A DNA stretch of 64,000 bases from Metallyticus violacea. Taxonomy: Eukaryota > Arthropoda > Insecta > Mantodea > Metallyticidae. Position 1 is the first letter of the stretch, and the number at the start of each line of letters is the position of its first letter. Below the pieces are notes generated by a model, which ran no database searches, was not told where the DNA came from, and worked only from the letters and a program-made list of their open reading frames with translations. Positions 1 to 11,009 of the stretch are shown piece after piece. The position numbers and the translations under genes were made by a program. The stretch is taken from positions 5,174,001 through 5,238,000 of the forward strand of contig CM060833.1 of the NCBI GenBank assembly GCA_030762175.1, given 5' to 3'.

Positions 1-549
1 ACTAAATCATGGAGAGATAAAGTTAAAAGTGTTCAAATAGCTATTGAGGGTCTAAACACAGCACTCAGATCACCCCGGGGTCGCGGATCAAGGTTTGCTT
101 TAGTTCATACCGGAAATGAGCAAGAGTTCATTAGAAATGCTGAACATTTATGTGCGGCCGACACACATGACGAAATATATGACAAATGGTTCGCTGAACA
201 ATTGCTCCCCATTAGCCTCCAAGTTATTGTAACCAACAATGCAAAGTTCACAGCAGGAAAAGTGCCTGTCACTTCTCAGAGCAAAAATGATATCATTGTT
301 GACTTACTTAGAAAGGAATTCCGTTTGATTATGACGTGCTTTAACGGGAACTTTTGTATATTGTGTCTCAACAAACGGCAAAGCTTTGTTGATGAAATGT
401 CAAAAGACAGTTGTGCACTAAATACCATTGAAATGAAAGAAAAAAACTTGATTAAAATTAACAATGTATCATTCAGAAAACCAGAAATGAGGCGAACAAT
501 CTCAGAAGCTTATACGAACATATTACGAAGCAATGAGCGAATTACATGA
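1..549 (+). pseudogene. Tc1/mariner-superfamily (DDE) transposase relic, C-terminal part
   Basis: The frame beginning at base 1 stays open for 182 codons to the stop at 549, so the piece is cut by the window edge and has no start here. It shows the order seen in the catalytic half of Tc1/mariner-superfamily transposases: a Gly-rich PRGRGSRFALVHTG segment, KWFAEQLLP, a TNNAKF block where the family has a DNA(S/A)-type catalytic Asp motif, and NTIEM followed by NNVSFRKPEMRR near the end. The second catalytic Asp is replaced by Asn (TNNAKF), so the protein would be inactive. The tail matches the family better than the middle (about residues 95-130), which looks scrambled. The family call is from motif order; the exact clade is not decided. 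Confidence 0.72.
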
Positions 550-1200
550 ACAAAATAAAAAAGGTTAACAGTAAAATGTGCATAGTCGACAAAATTCAAG
601 ACTACATAGAGTATTTTCATTGTTTCGTCATCGTCATTATCATCATCAAGTGTTGCCCCTTCAGAATCATCACCATTTGCGTTTGCTTCATTAAGACTAA
701 TGGAAAAGGAAATATAAGGAATCGGATCATTATCAGAGGAGAGTAACGAGGCTTAAAGGTAAACACCGTGATTAATTAAAGCTTTTAGCATCTTATATAA
801 TCATATTTGGTTGATAATATTCTTTTTCTGTGTTTGTAAAATCCTATTTAGAAGTTCTTTTAAAATACAAAAAAGAGAAATAAAATATGCATGCTACAAA
901 GTCTTAAATAGCCGTGCAGACATTTCACAAGATATTAAATTAGTAGATCGATCGCAGCTGCACCCTTTAGTTGCGAAAGTGCGTAGAGTACACGTGGCAA
1001 CAATACGCCCCCATTTAATATATACTATCTTGTAAGGTTAATGAACACGATTGTTTACCTAAATACCATTTTGCATTCCCATAGTTACCTCATTATAATA
1101 TAACTATATTTTGTATTCACATATATAAAAAGTGTGCACAACAAATGGCTGCGTTTGAAAAGCAATGGAAATGTTGTACTTACGCAATAAGAAAATTACC
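550..1200. other. AT-rich spacer, nothing recognised
   Basis: No coding block, tRNA-like or transposon motif was recognised. The short open frames here have no family resemblance. Confidence 0.5.
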
Positions 1201-1567
1201 TTATTTTTGCTGTCGTGTTGTTGTAAAGCTATGGTAACCCGTCCTCAGGTATATATATAGTCCACAAAGATGCTCTACAAAGTTCTTATTCAAACACAAA
1301 TATTCAGCATTTTTCCTTATTACGCACTTAACCATTTCTTCATTTTTGCCGCCATGTTCATTAGCACTTGACACCAACTCCACACAGCGCACGCGTAAAA
1401 CATATCGCTTGAATCACACATACAACATATTTGCATTCCGAAACGATAAATTTACCAGAACAAATCGTTTTTATATAATTACACTTACAGCACCTTTACA
1501 ACAACTAACTAAAGTTGACCGGCACAGGCGAATACCGCCAAGGCTCCAAGCAATGGCCGCATTGTAA
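1201..1567 (-). other. Possible promoter and first exon of an unknown minus-strand gene
   Basis: On the minus strand an open frame of 63 codons runs 1392-1201. An ATGGCGGC-type start in another frame lies near 1353, and a TATAAAA-like string lies about 120 bp upstream, near 1471-1479. The segment 1500-1567 is less AT-rich than its surroundings. I do not recognise the peptide, and no downstream exon was identified inside the window. This may be a first exon of a gene running off the left edge, or nothing. Confidence 0.15.
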
Positions 1568-1675
1568 ACAGCAGGGCTGGTAACTTGAGCGAGCTATAGT
1601 ACACCTGATATCACTCAGTAGTGTGCATAAAACCGTGGGAGTGCGTTGGTATGCCTTTAATGCAACTAAACAGTA

Positions 1676-2160
1676 TTAACTCGAGTGAATTCTTACCAAC
1701 TAAAGTGAAAAAGACGTGTATAACATAAAATTTTAACAGCGATTCGATAAGATAATCGAGAGAAAAGTAATCGATTATTTTGTTTCGTTCGATTATTAAA
1801 CGCACCAATCAATATTCTTACGAATGAAGGTAAAACTACTTATTTGGATGAAATTCACGATTATTATCCTTTCAAATGAAAGTAGTATCAGCAGAGACGG
1901 CTTCGATATTTAGTAGAATCGAAGTCTGAGAGTGGATATCACGAAATTTACTCTTATTACCCACTTATATTATCCTTCAGATTGTTCTGTATTAGTAAAA
2001 AGATGACATAATAAAATACAAACCGAGAACATTTATTGCTACTTCATTAATAAATTAAACAGCTATCAGGCATTCGTATAGCATTAAAGCCCTAATCATA
2101 ATTATTGCACAAATATAGCATTGTGAAATATTTACTATTGACGCTAAAGTCACAACCCAC
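1676..2160 (+). repeat. Anonymous dispersed repeat R1, copy 1
   Basis: This is a noncoding stretch of about 480 bp that recurs, diverged, at 3228-3657 in the same orientation. Shared landmarks include aagacgtgtataacataaa, gataatcga, ctacttatttggatgaaa, gacggcttcgatattt and a tail aaatatttactatt. No ORF, TIR or tRNA-like head is seen. Confidence 0.7.
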
Positions 2161-2880
2161 TATATTTACCAGACCCCAAGATAGATATCGATAGATAAAA
2201 TGGTGGAATATGTGGCCCATGTGTTAATTATATCACGTTATGAATTTGCAGTTATCTGGTTTATTACAATGGTTTACAGTTGGGAGCGTATTACCTCATT
2301 TGTTTTTATTAAGTTAATATTGTTTTAGTGAAATCACACCTGGAGCTTGTTTAATAGAAAGTGTTAGTACCACATGGTTTGCTCTTGTATGTCTTATTTA
2401 TGGTAGTGCAACGCAAAATATCACATTTACATTTCCTAAATAGTAATAATTAAAGGAGAAGTGGATAAAGAGTATAGATCCTGCAAATTTTGAAATTAAT
2501 GATGAAACTGCATTGGTTTTAAAGATTTCATGCCAAAATTTTGTGACTAAGAAGGGTATTTTCTTTGTGAAAATTTCCTTAATCTACTATCTTATGTAAC
2601 AGTGAAGTAGCAATGAAAGGAAGGATCCGGAAGAAGGTATGAAGCGGTTTTTGGAGCGAGATGAAGAGAGTTGTAATGAATGGTGTGAGCAGGATGTTAA
2701 TGCTTCGACTCCTTTGTAAGGGAGATTAAGACAGGAAGTACACCCGTTTATAACTATTGCCAAAGAAGATTTTCCTTAAAATAGATTATGATAAATATAA
2801 TGCTGTCCCAACTATGTCGATTAGTTTTTAGGTGTGCAATTGTTTGGAATTTATTGTATTTAAGAAAGAGTTGTGTTTCA
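2161..2880. other. Spacer between R1 copy 1 and a SINE
   Basis: Nothing recognised. A minus-strand open frame (3236-2754) runs through this spacer and the SINE; its length is explained by SINE sequence in the middle, and neither end resembles a known family. Confidence 0.4.
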
Positions 2881-2881
2881 G

Positions 2882-3075
2882 GGTTTTTTTTAAGTTGAAT
2901 AATGTTTTTACTTCTGAGGCACCACAGGGGGTGGACACTGATGACACACGATATGAAATATAAGGATATTTTTAAGGAAGTAAGCGTTTGGCATTTGCCA
3001 TTTATGAGGACTGAGGAAAACCTGGCAAAAATCGAACCCCAGACTTCCCGCTCAGAATCCGCGCCTTGTGGCGGT
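2882..3075 (-). repeat. SINE1 copy, rearranged and shortened
   Basis: Read on the minus strand it has the tRNA-like head (cgcggactc-type and ggttcgatt-type boxes) and the shared body ending in ctcagtagtaaa, with internal deletions in the head and middle. A short tttcag flanks both sides. Confidence 0.7.
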
Positions 3076-3227
3076 ATTTCAGATTGTAAAAATTCATCGA
3101 AATATTTTCTATGATAACTAATGTCATCTTGTAAACGTAATACTGCGTAGTGTTTGCTATTGGCAGTAGAGGGCGATGACGACCGCCTTCCCCCTCTTTT
3201 TATGGAGTCCGTCTTGATCACATTAAG

Positions 3228-3657
3228 TGAATTCACTCAGCTAATATGAAAGACGTGTATAACATAAAATTACGAAAGTAAACGACACAGAGTAGCACGA
3301 GATAATCGAATGATTGTTTCATTCGATTATTAAATGAAGGTAAACTACTTATTTGGATGAAAGTAACGATAATTATTCTTTCGAATGAAAGCAGTATCAT
3401 CAGGGACGGCTTCGATATTTCATGGTCTCGAATTCTGATTGTGCATGTCACGAAATTGACTCTAGTACCCGTATTCTCTCATAGATGTCTCTGCATTGAT
3501 AAAGGGATGGCATAATTGAATCCAAACTGAAAACGTTTATTGCTACTTATTTAAGAAACTAAAAAGCTATCAGAAATGTGTGTGCCATTGAAACCCCAAT
3601 AATAATCATTGCCGAATGACAGCATTTCGAAATATTTACTATTAACGCTAGTCACAG
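3228..3657 (+). repeat. Anonymous dispersed repeat R1, copy 2
   Basis: Second copy of the repeat at 1676-2160, same strand and same order of blocks, with scattered substitutions and small deletions. The two copies bracket a SINE1 and about 1 kb of spacer. Confidence 0.7.
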
Positions 3658-4287
3658 TGTTGGTAGAGGTCAATAATTATGTTGGCACTACGCGCTCTTG
3701 TGAATTAAAGCTGCAATAATTTTCTGGTTGCACAGATTACGGCAACAATACAAACGTTTTATGCTTAACAGAATTCTTGTGAATAATTGTGACCAAATGA
3801 CAGCATAAGTTCATACTTTTTGACCACTGGAAAATCTCAAAAACACTGAAATGTGATCCACCGATTAATAATTAATACTTACACTAAAACAAATCGCGTG
3901 ATCATTTAGTTATTATATTTCAGGTTATGTTAGGCTGTTCATATGCTATAAAATGCTGCCATGAAAATGAATGCAGAAAAATGAACAACTCCATCTGGCA
4001 TTTGAGTCGAAAAATTTGCTCTTGGCTAAATGCTTAGTTTTATGTAGTAATTTTGCACAACACCTGCCATATTTCTTTACGATATTTCACACTCCATCCC
4101 CCGCTTGATTATTGAGTAATGGGTATCATATCGTAAAGCTGCTGTAAAGTGCGGGAAACACAATATACGCTTTTAAGAGATCTTCATTTACGGCAATTAT
4201 AAAACTAAGGCACTCTCGCCGGCTCCTTAACCTAACTTTTTTATATCAGAAACTTTTTAATACTTTCTCAATAAAATATAAAGTAGG

Positions 4288-4290
<3 letters not shown>
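3658..4290. other. AT-rich spacer, nothing recognised
   Basis: No supported coding, RNA or transposon feature. Confidence 0.5.
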
Positions 4291-4341
<51 letters not shown>

Positions 4342-4362
4342 AATAAAAATAATAATAATAAT
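4290..4362 (+). repeat. (AAT)n microsatellite
   Basis: About 70 bp of ATA/AAT trinucleotides, interrupted twice by an extra A run. Confidence 0.95.
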
Positions 4363-6479
4363 GCTTGACTTCCATTCGGAAAGTACCAGTAATCAAAACC
4401 GAAAACCGGAGAAATAAAAAATACTGTTTACTCACCTTAATTAATGTGGTGTTCTACATAATTGCCTTTTATTTCAGTAACAACACTGATTTCGTGTTTA
4501 TTTTGAAAAGAACAAGTGCAATTTCATTGCAGTTAACGTTTTAATTAACGAATCTGAAATGTCTACGTTTACCAACTGCTCATTAAGCATCTATGCTAGC
4601 TGTGGCAACAGCAGCGACATCGGCTGGATTTATTGAGAAGCACATCCAAATCGTAGCCAAATTTAGAAGCGCGTCAAAGGTGCCGATACCAGCCGTCCCA
4701 ACTGTGGTGAAAATTTGCTTTGTAACATACAACATGCAGTGCCGAAGTGTGACATTTTGTATAGCTAGACTGAAATATAGGATGTCAAAATTAATGGACA
4801 ATCTAATTTATATTAAATATCCTTTGTAATGCTATCACAAATGTTTAATGATAAAAATGATAGCATCGTAACTGTCAATAATGTAAGTGATTATTAAATT
4901 AGATTACACGCGATATTAATTAACGTTGCATGACTCACTTTTAAATCTGACCATATCCTCATAACATAAACCATCAACCTATCACACGGACGAGGTCACG
5001 CATAAACTAAAACGTGATTAAGGGAGTTTAGGAAAGTTTTAATATCAATTAGTGGAGTAAATTGTACCTACTACTAAAACAAAATAGTTGTACTCGTATC
5101 ATTCCATATTAAACAATAGAAATAAAGTAGTGAAATATATAATCTGCATCCTGTCCCTTCTTTAGACCTTCAGGTTCTGAAAAATCCCAAAAGAGGGCAG
5201 ACATGAGATGTACTCAATAAAGCGCTCTATTGTACAAGTATGGACACGCTGCAGCTCCCATAAGACTGTGTGTTAAGTTTCTGTCGTTTTACTCGATTGT
5301 CATACAGTTAATTCCAAAAACAGTTGTGATATACTGTTGAATGATACCTTCTGCGTCTGCTCATGTTCTTCTTTTTGTATTACAACGCCTAGGTCAGACA
5401 GAAAATGCAAACTTTTGAGACTGTCATAGTTACGGCACTTTCGCGTAGTGCCGCATCCGAACTCAGCGGCCAAAGACGGGTCATTTGCCGGCAAAGGAAA
5501 AGGCTGTTATCGGTTAAAACAGAAATCGCAATATTAAACGTAAGCCTTATTAATTACATCCTTTTAACACGTGAAAATTAAAATAAGAATTTCTCTTTTT
5601 ATTTCGCTACTCATTATTTAAATTATTTGCTGTAATACATTTATTATATCAGTGTTGACATAAACTGTATAACGCCTACAGTTAACTTGCCAGTTAAGAA
5701 TGAATTATAAGAATAATAGCGCTTAGAGGGCTTACTACCAAATTCAATTTAGAACAAAAACTTTATTTAGTTTACCATTCCTCTGCTCTAATTTGGTCCA
5801 GTGAGATTGGCTATAAGCACCAGAAACCTTTATTTTAAATTGGTGTGTGAAAACAAGAGATAAATAAACTAAATATGTCTGAAAATTTAAACTATTCATA
5901 GATCTGCATTTTCTATTTCGTTTCTTCCAATTATGAACGTGCATTTAGTTGTCTTACAGTAGCATGTTGCATTTTTAAAATGTTTTTTTCTGCAATAGTG
6001 GCATGGCAAATGAACTACCTGACTGTGACAAACTATTTTTATGTAAAAAAAATTCAAAATACCTTCACAAACTACATACATTCATCTAATTTTTGAAAGC
6101 TATGGCAAATGTATTCGAGAATAAGCGCAGAGAATACCGTAATACAATAATAATATTGTAAGTATAATACATTTACTAATAGTCACTGCTAAATACAAAT
6201 ATTTTATTACACAAGTTATTTTACATGTCAAATTAAACCTTGAATGCGATATAACGTAACGCCTTTCTTTCCTGGAGTTATACAACCAAATGCACAACAC
6301 CCAGGCATACTAATAAAATTAAAATAAATTTTAAAAATGTTCCGCATATAAGCATTTGACACAACACACAGACATCAGGCCCAAAATGGCGGCTGATGCT
6401 GGCGAACCAATCACGGAGCTCGGTTGTCGGCAAATTCCTCCGCAAAGCGTGTACATGTATAATAGAGGGGTTTAGTAAC
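4363..6479. other. Unassigned spacer with one small ATGGCGGC-type ORF
   Basis: Mostly AT-rich and without recognisable features. At 6386-6475 a 29-codon ORF starts with ATGGCGGCTGATGC in a locally GC-richer patch (about 6370-6440), which could be a promoter/first exon, but I cannot connect it to a gene. Confidence 0.35.
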
Positions 6480-6735
6480 CAGGGCTAGCCGACAGCAAAA
6501 ACGACAATTCCATTAAAGACTCCCCCGTGTGAAGGAACATCATGGTCAGAAACAGGAGACGATTCTGAAGGCCTGTCAAAGATTCTTTGAAGACTGGCAG
6601 AAACGCTGGGACGGGGCATTGCATCCAATGGGGACAACTTTGAGAAATATCATCAAAATTATGAGGGCATGCTGTAAAAAACTTTATGATCATCATTCTT
6701 CATTGAACAGTCCTCGTTTTTTAAAGAATGGCCGC
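6480..6735 (+). pseudogene. Mariner family M5, C-terminal fragment
   Basis: Only the tail of a mariner transposase is left: a block reading FFEDWQKRWD and a following FEK-type segment in an adjacent frame, then the terminal ttcattgaacagtcct. The same tail is present in the longer relics at 22640-23425 and 30600-31721, which define the family in this window. Confidence 0.65.
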
Positions 6736-6869
6736 AAACTGTGCGTCATCAAATACTAGCTGTTTTTTTTTCCCCTCCCAAACTTGCGTTTAATTGTTGT
6801 TTGCAATATATTAACAATATTAATTTTATCAATAGCTTTAATCAATTGTTTTAAGTAGAATTGCATTAG

Positions 6870-6970
6870 GGAGTTCCGAAGTAATGTAGTCGCTATTGAG
6901 GTTTTTTGAAAAATCTCTTCAAATTTCCATTGATCTTACTTACTAGACACCAAAAATGACGATGAAATAA

Positions 6971-7020
<50 letters not shown>

Positions 7021-7560
7021 TAACACTCTAGCCGCCGCAATTTTTTTTCTCAACGAAACTCGTCATATAACGAAAAATTAACAAACGAATCATCCAGTTC
7101 ATTAACCAGCATAATGGGACCATTGGGGGTGGGGGCTACCAGAAGCGAAAATTTAAAATATCGCCCTAGCGGCCAAAAGTTTTTTTTTTCTCTACAAAAC
7201 TTGCCATACACCATTTAAATAAAATAAGATAAATAGTTTCTGAAAACTGGAGAGACCGAACCATTAGCACCTGAAAACCCAAATGTAAATAGTTGGGGTA
7301 AACCTAAAGCGAAAATTTAAAAATCTCTCTAGCGGCCGCAATTTTTGTTTTTCTCAACAAAACTCAAATTATACCATTGAAATAAAACAAAATAATTAGT
7401 TACTGAAAATCAACGAAAAAAGACAATTAGGCGTGCACGTTTATCTGAAACCCAAAATTTAAATAACGATTTTTTTTTTCCTTGACGAAACTACGTCTAA
7501 TACCGTTTAAATAAAATAATAAAAATATTTTCTGAAAATCAGAGAAATTGGATTCAGTCC
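6870..7560 (+). repeat. Composite repeat A: leader, TG run and about 140-bp tandem units
   Basis: The leader (6870-6965) contains gctattgagg and ctagacaccaaaaatgac. After the TG run come about four diverged units, each with the order ctagcggccgcaattttt, caacgaaactc, an ATTTAAATAAAATAA run, tctgaaaat, and a gcgaaaatttaaaaa tail. Boundaries near 7031, 7168, 7333 and 7472 give spacings of roughly 138, 164 and 139 bp. Homologous arrays lie at 13395-13860 and 37900-38720. Confidence 0.75.
6972..7018 (+). repeat. (TG)n microsatellite inside composite repeat A
   Basis: About 23 GT dinucleotides directly before the tandem array. An equivalent TG run precedes the array at 37968-37982, and a CG/TG run precedes that at about 13393-13410. 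Confidence 0.95.
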
Positions 7561-7580
7561 GGAAACTTATGGATCGCACT
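7556..7580 (+). repeat. Solo terminal inverted repeat of mariner M1
   Basis: The string ccggaaacttatggatc matches the end of the M1 mariner elements (20386-21636, 34028-35923, 17262-17477). No transposase is attached here. Confidence 0.6.
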
Positions 7581-7969
7581 TTGTATAATTAAATATTTAG
7601 CCTCAAAAGCATTAAATGGAATATTACATAACATCTGAATTATATGTCAACAATCATTTTTGTTGGACAATAGAGGGGAAAAGTTATCTTACCCAGTTAT
7701 CCTGTATTGCAAATGTTGAGAAAGTTTTCAAATTTGAATTTACTGTGTTTCTTGTTAGTGAGGCGAAAGTAACATCCTTTTTTTTTTTTTTTTTTTTTTT
7801 AAGAGATGGTACACCACCTCTTCCTTTGTTCTCTATATCACACACTAAATTACCCACAAGGCATTATCTGCAGTCTCCATAGCAATTGGTTGTTCTAATG
7901 TAGGAAAGCAGGCTACATGCTATCGTCGCTGCTTGTTGTGTAACAGTAAGGTGCACGTTTGTGGGTGTA
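7581..7969. other. Spacer with a long T run
   Basis: A run of about 22 T lies at 7778-7800. No other feature was recognised. Confidence 0.5.
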
Positions 7970-8590
7970 GGTTGTGCCAGGTGGTCTAAATTTAGTCCTC
8001 ATTTCATGGCTTATGTATAGCAGGCTGGGTTTGGCATCCCGAGGCCGCCAAGTGTTGCAGTGGTCACCACTTGGATGGGTGGCCGCTTTCCGACAGCTGT
8101 GCCAGTTTCGTGTCCATGTCTGTGGTGTCTATACAAGAAAGGCGCACAGATCTGGAAATTATGGAAAGAGGTAAATAATTTAGAGGGGAAAGAGAGAAAA
8201 AGGGAAAAGCTGCAAAAGAGATAAGGTTCACTAAGACAGGACAACAGAGAGGGGGCAAGAAGTGAAGGAACGAAGAGAGCAGCATAAAGAAAGGAAAAGA
8301 GAAGGAATATGAAGGTACGAAAATAGAAAATAAGTAGAGGCGAGTAGATGAAAAAGCAAAAAAGAGAGGAAGAGAAAGGGAAGTCGGAAAACAGAAGATA
8401 AAAGAAGGGGGGAGGGAAATAACAAACCAGAACTGAAAAAATTAGAAGAATAGAGGAAGAAGATAAGAAAGCCAGTTCTCCTAGTATTCGAGCTCATTAG
8501 GGCAAGGGCACTAGTTCGATACCCGCCTCGGGGCATGTATAGCGTTAATGAGAGCGCAGTCTCGTCATTGCCTAGCAACTCAGCTCTAGT
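7970..8590 (+). repeat. Possible 5S-derived SINE with long purine-rich tract
   Basis: A segment near 8058-8105 (cacttggatgggtggccgct) resembles the 3' part of eukaryotic 5S rRNA, where an ACTTnGATGGGnGnCCGCTT string is conserved. It is followed by about 300 bp of almost pure purine (8160-8470), then a tRNA-T-arm-like box (agttcgatacccgcctc, 8513-8529). The order suggests a retroposed composite element. The 5S match is by eye over about 40 bases, so the origin is uncertain. Confidence 0.35.
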
Positions 8591-9480
8591 GTTGCTCTAA
8601 AAATTATTTAAAAAAAACCACTAACCAAATAATTGGACCGTATACTTGTAGTTTTAAAAAACAACTTTAACTTGATCTGCAGCCTGTTGAATTAAAGTTG
8701 AAGGTTGCATACCGCGAGGAGTAGGTTTTAATTATATCAAGCTCAGAAATTAAAACAACTGAACAGAAGTCTTATCAGGTTGTAGACTTCTTCATGCTAA
8801 AACAAGTCGTTTTAAGGAAATTACTTGTCAAAGACAAAGTGCTGACAACAAAAAACAAATGCCGTCTTCTGACAGTGAAGACAAAAAAACATCGCGGGAG
8901 CAGAGCGAGCCCCGTGCCGAGGATAATGCAGAAAGTTTCACATTAATTTAACTGTCGCAATCATTCCACCAACAAAAGGGGTGTTTTCTGCCCTTAATTA
9001 TAGTTAATTAAACTCCCACCACCACCACACATCCAGGCAAGCCAATAAACAAAGTTGAAGAGGAGAGGAGGGGAAAAAAAAAAAAAGCAAACAAAAAGAA
9101 GGAGAGGGGCAGACGGTATATACAACATGGGGAGGGGGTGGTTTCTGCCCTCTACGTCTTTGTTTTTTTTTTTTTATTCCTCCCTTCCAAATTCCTCAAG
9201 CGTATCTATCGCTAGGGTGAGCTGATAGATACGTTAAGTCAACAGAATGTGTTTGCGAGGGGTTGGCAGCCCTTGTAGTATGTCAGTTGCTGTTGACTTT
9301 GTGGTACGGTAAACTTTCAAGATTATCGCAAAGCACCCCTAAAATCTTTTGTAAGAAAATTTATAATATTTTTTGACAATGATGTACATTTTTTTTTGTT
9401 TTTTTGTTTTTAAGAGAACTGAAGTTATTTTGTGTCATAAACGAAAATGTCCCCCCCCCTTTTTAATAAAAGGTATACAT
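8591..9480. other. Unique spacer, possible regulatory sequence
   Basis: The stretch 8850-9060 is less AT-rich and not repeated elsewhere in the window. It includes a 30-codon ORF at 8860-8952 and TTAATTA-type boxes near 8995-9010. A hairpin lies at 9201-9233. No coding function was recognised. Confidence 0.3.
9201..9233. other. Inverted repeat with GATA-like arms
   Basis: Arms cgtatctatc (9201-9210) and gatagatacg (9224-9233) are perfectly complementary, and a further 3 bp (gct/agc) pair after a one-base bulge. Each arm carries a GATAGATA-type sequence. Confidence 0.6.
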
Positions 9481-9482
9481 TT

Positions 9483-9600
9483 TAGCGAGTAGCTATTGCG
9501 GATGTATCCATAAAATGATTTTTGGAACTTTTCTTCAAATCTTCGTCGATTCTCTCTACTAGGCGCCGAAAATGACAATGAAAAAAAATCTGTTTTAATT
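9483..9600 (+). repeat. Solo leader of the composite repeat
   Basis: It contains gtagctattgcgga, cttcaaatctt and ctaggcgccgaaaatgac, matching the leaders at 6870-6965 and 37905-37967. No array follows it. Confidence 0.55.
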
Positions 9601-10103
9601 TTTATTCAGCTAAGTGGAATCGGAAACGTTAAGGCAACAATACATCACTTGCAACAGTTTCTCCGATCCATTCCACTCAAATATAATCATAATGTATATT
9701 TATTATTTTTTGATATTGTAATTAACAATATAAATATTTGTGTCATAAGTTTTAACTTCAATGTAAGAACTGACAAAAGAGAAAGCCTACGATGTTTTTC
9801 CGTTACGGTAGGTTGGAAAGCCAACAAAAGGCTCATAAAACTATACAATAGGAAGAAACCCTAAGAATGCGTGTGAAGCCCCTTTTTAAGAAGACTGCCA
9901 TTTCAAGGTTAATATACTGAAGGAATTTTAAATGCGTTCGGGGCTTTGACCCCGACAAGTGTTCTGCTGTTAGCCTACTGCTAACTAAATGTTTTAAATT
10001 TTCGAAAAATAGCAAATGGCGAGTGGGACAGGTGAACTTAAACGAGCCAATGGAAAATGTATGTTTGAACTTTTAAAGATAGGCACTAAATTGTCCGTGC
10101 CTT
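9601..10103. other. Spacer, nothing recognised
   Basis: Only a small 6-bp-arm hairpin at 9938-9955 (tcgggg/ccccga) stands out. Confidence 0.45.
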
Positions 10104-10445
10104 TGTGACCCCGTGGCAATCGTTAAGGCAACGATTTGATTTGAATTTAATATATAAGGCAGCGTTTGCTCGGCTAGGGCACTCAGTTTCAAGTTCCCTT
10201 AAGTTTTACACGCGGCGAGACACAAGCAGTTATCAGTTCGACGTTGCCGAGGACGCAGTTAACAAGTTCTACTTTGGGCGCGGGCATGCAGTTCTGATAC
10301 ATCAGTTGTTTTCGGTTTTGTGCCCTAGGACACTCCTCTGTAAGTTTCACACGCGGCAATTAAGTTTATATTCGACGCAGCTGAGTCTATCGTAGGCAAA
10401 ACACCAGAAGTCGCGAAAGATTTTGAACATAATAAAGTATCAACA
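10104..10445 (+). promoter_or_regulatory. LTR-like promoter segment (possible solo LTR)
   Basis: The segment starts TGTGACC and can be read to end AACA. In between are a TATA box (tatataagg, about 10149), several CAGTT initiator-like strings downstream (about 10188, 10231) and a polyadenylation signal AATAAA at 10431-10436. That is the order expected of a retrovirus-like LTR. There is no clear target-site duplication and no second copy in the window. An open frame across it (10105-10395) has no recognisable product. Confidence 0.3.
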
Positions 10446-10458
10446 TATACATATAGCG

Positions 10459-11009
10459 AGGGGGCCAAAAAATGTATACACACTTTCACAGTAGATATCT
10501 ATTTAATATATCTCAAAGTTGGACCGAAAAACAACGGTAATGTGTAGTATGATGTTCTGTAAACAGATATGACTCACATACATTATGATAGCGTTGCTAC
10601 AACAAAATGGAACCAAGATTATCGTTTGAACAGTGGAAAGCAATTTTAAAATGGTATTGGAAAACCGAGAATGTTGTTGAAGTTCAAAGACAATGGAGAT
10701 GTGTGTACAGAACAGAACCGCCGTTGGACTTCTACCTATGGGGAACTCTTAAGGATATTGTATACCGTAGAAAACCAGCTACACTGACAGCACTTCGGGA
10801 AGAAATTGAAACGGCATGTGCTGCAATCGCTGAGGACACTTTCGCAAACGTTGCTCAATCAGTAGTTCAACGTACTCAGAAGTGTATCGACGCCGATGAT
10901 GGACATTTTGAGCAACCGTTGTAACTGTAAAAGTCTAAGATGATTAGTGCTCATCATTTTCTGTTTGTGTGAATTTAGTTTTGTTATGTTAACACAGTTT
11001 TTTTCTTTG
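10459..11009 (+). mobile_element. Internal-deletion derivative of a DD41D (rosa-like) Tc1/mariner element
   Basis: The 5' terminal sequence (ccaaaaaatgtatacacac) and leader match the related element at 61823-63431. A 105-codon frame (10607-10924) joins the N-terminal 35 or so residues (MEPRLSFEQWKAILKWYW...) straight to the C-terminal quarter (PLDFYLWGTLKD... to the stop). The whole central catalytic region is missing, but the frame is preserved. The third catalytic residue position reads PLDF. The 3' terminal repeat is lost: at about 11009 the sequence passes into mariner M3. Confidence 0.75.

Noticed and set aside
2754..3236. 160-codon minus-strand frame
   Set aside because: The middle third is SINE1 sequence, and the ends have no recognisable homology or splice structure.
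6386..6475. ATGGCGGC-type short ORFs (also near 1353, 18410 and 41987) as a shared promoter motif
   Set aside because: Four occurrences, one of them inside a mariner leader. Without transcripts or conservation this does not support a regulatory family.
10105..10395. 96-codon plus-strand frame as a gene
   Set aside because: It starts with GTG, has no recognisable product and overlaps an LTR-like promoter segment.
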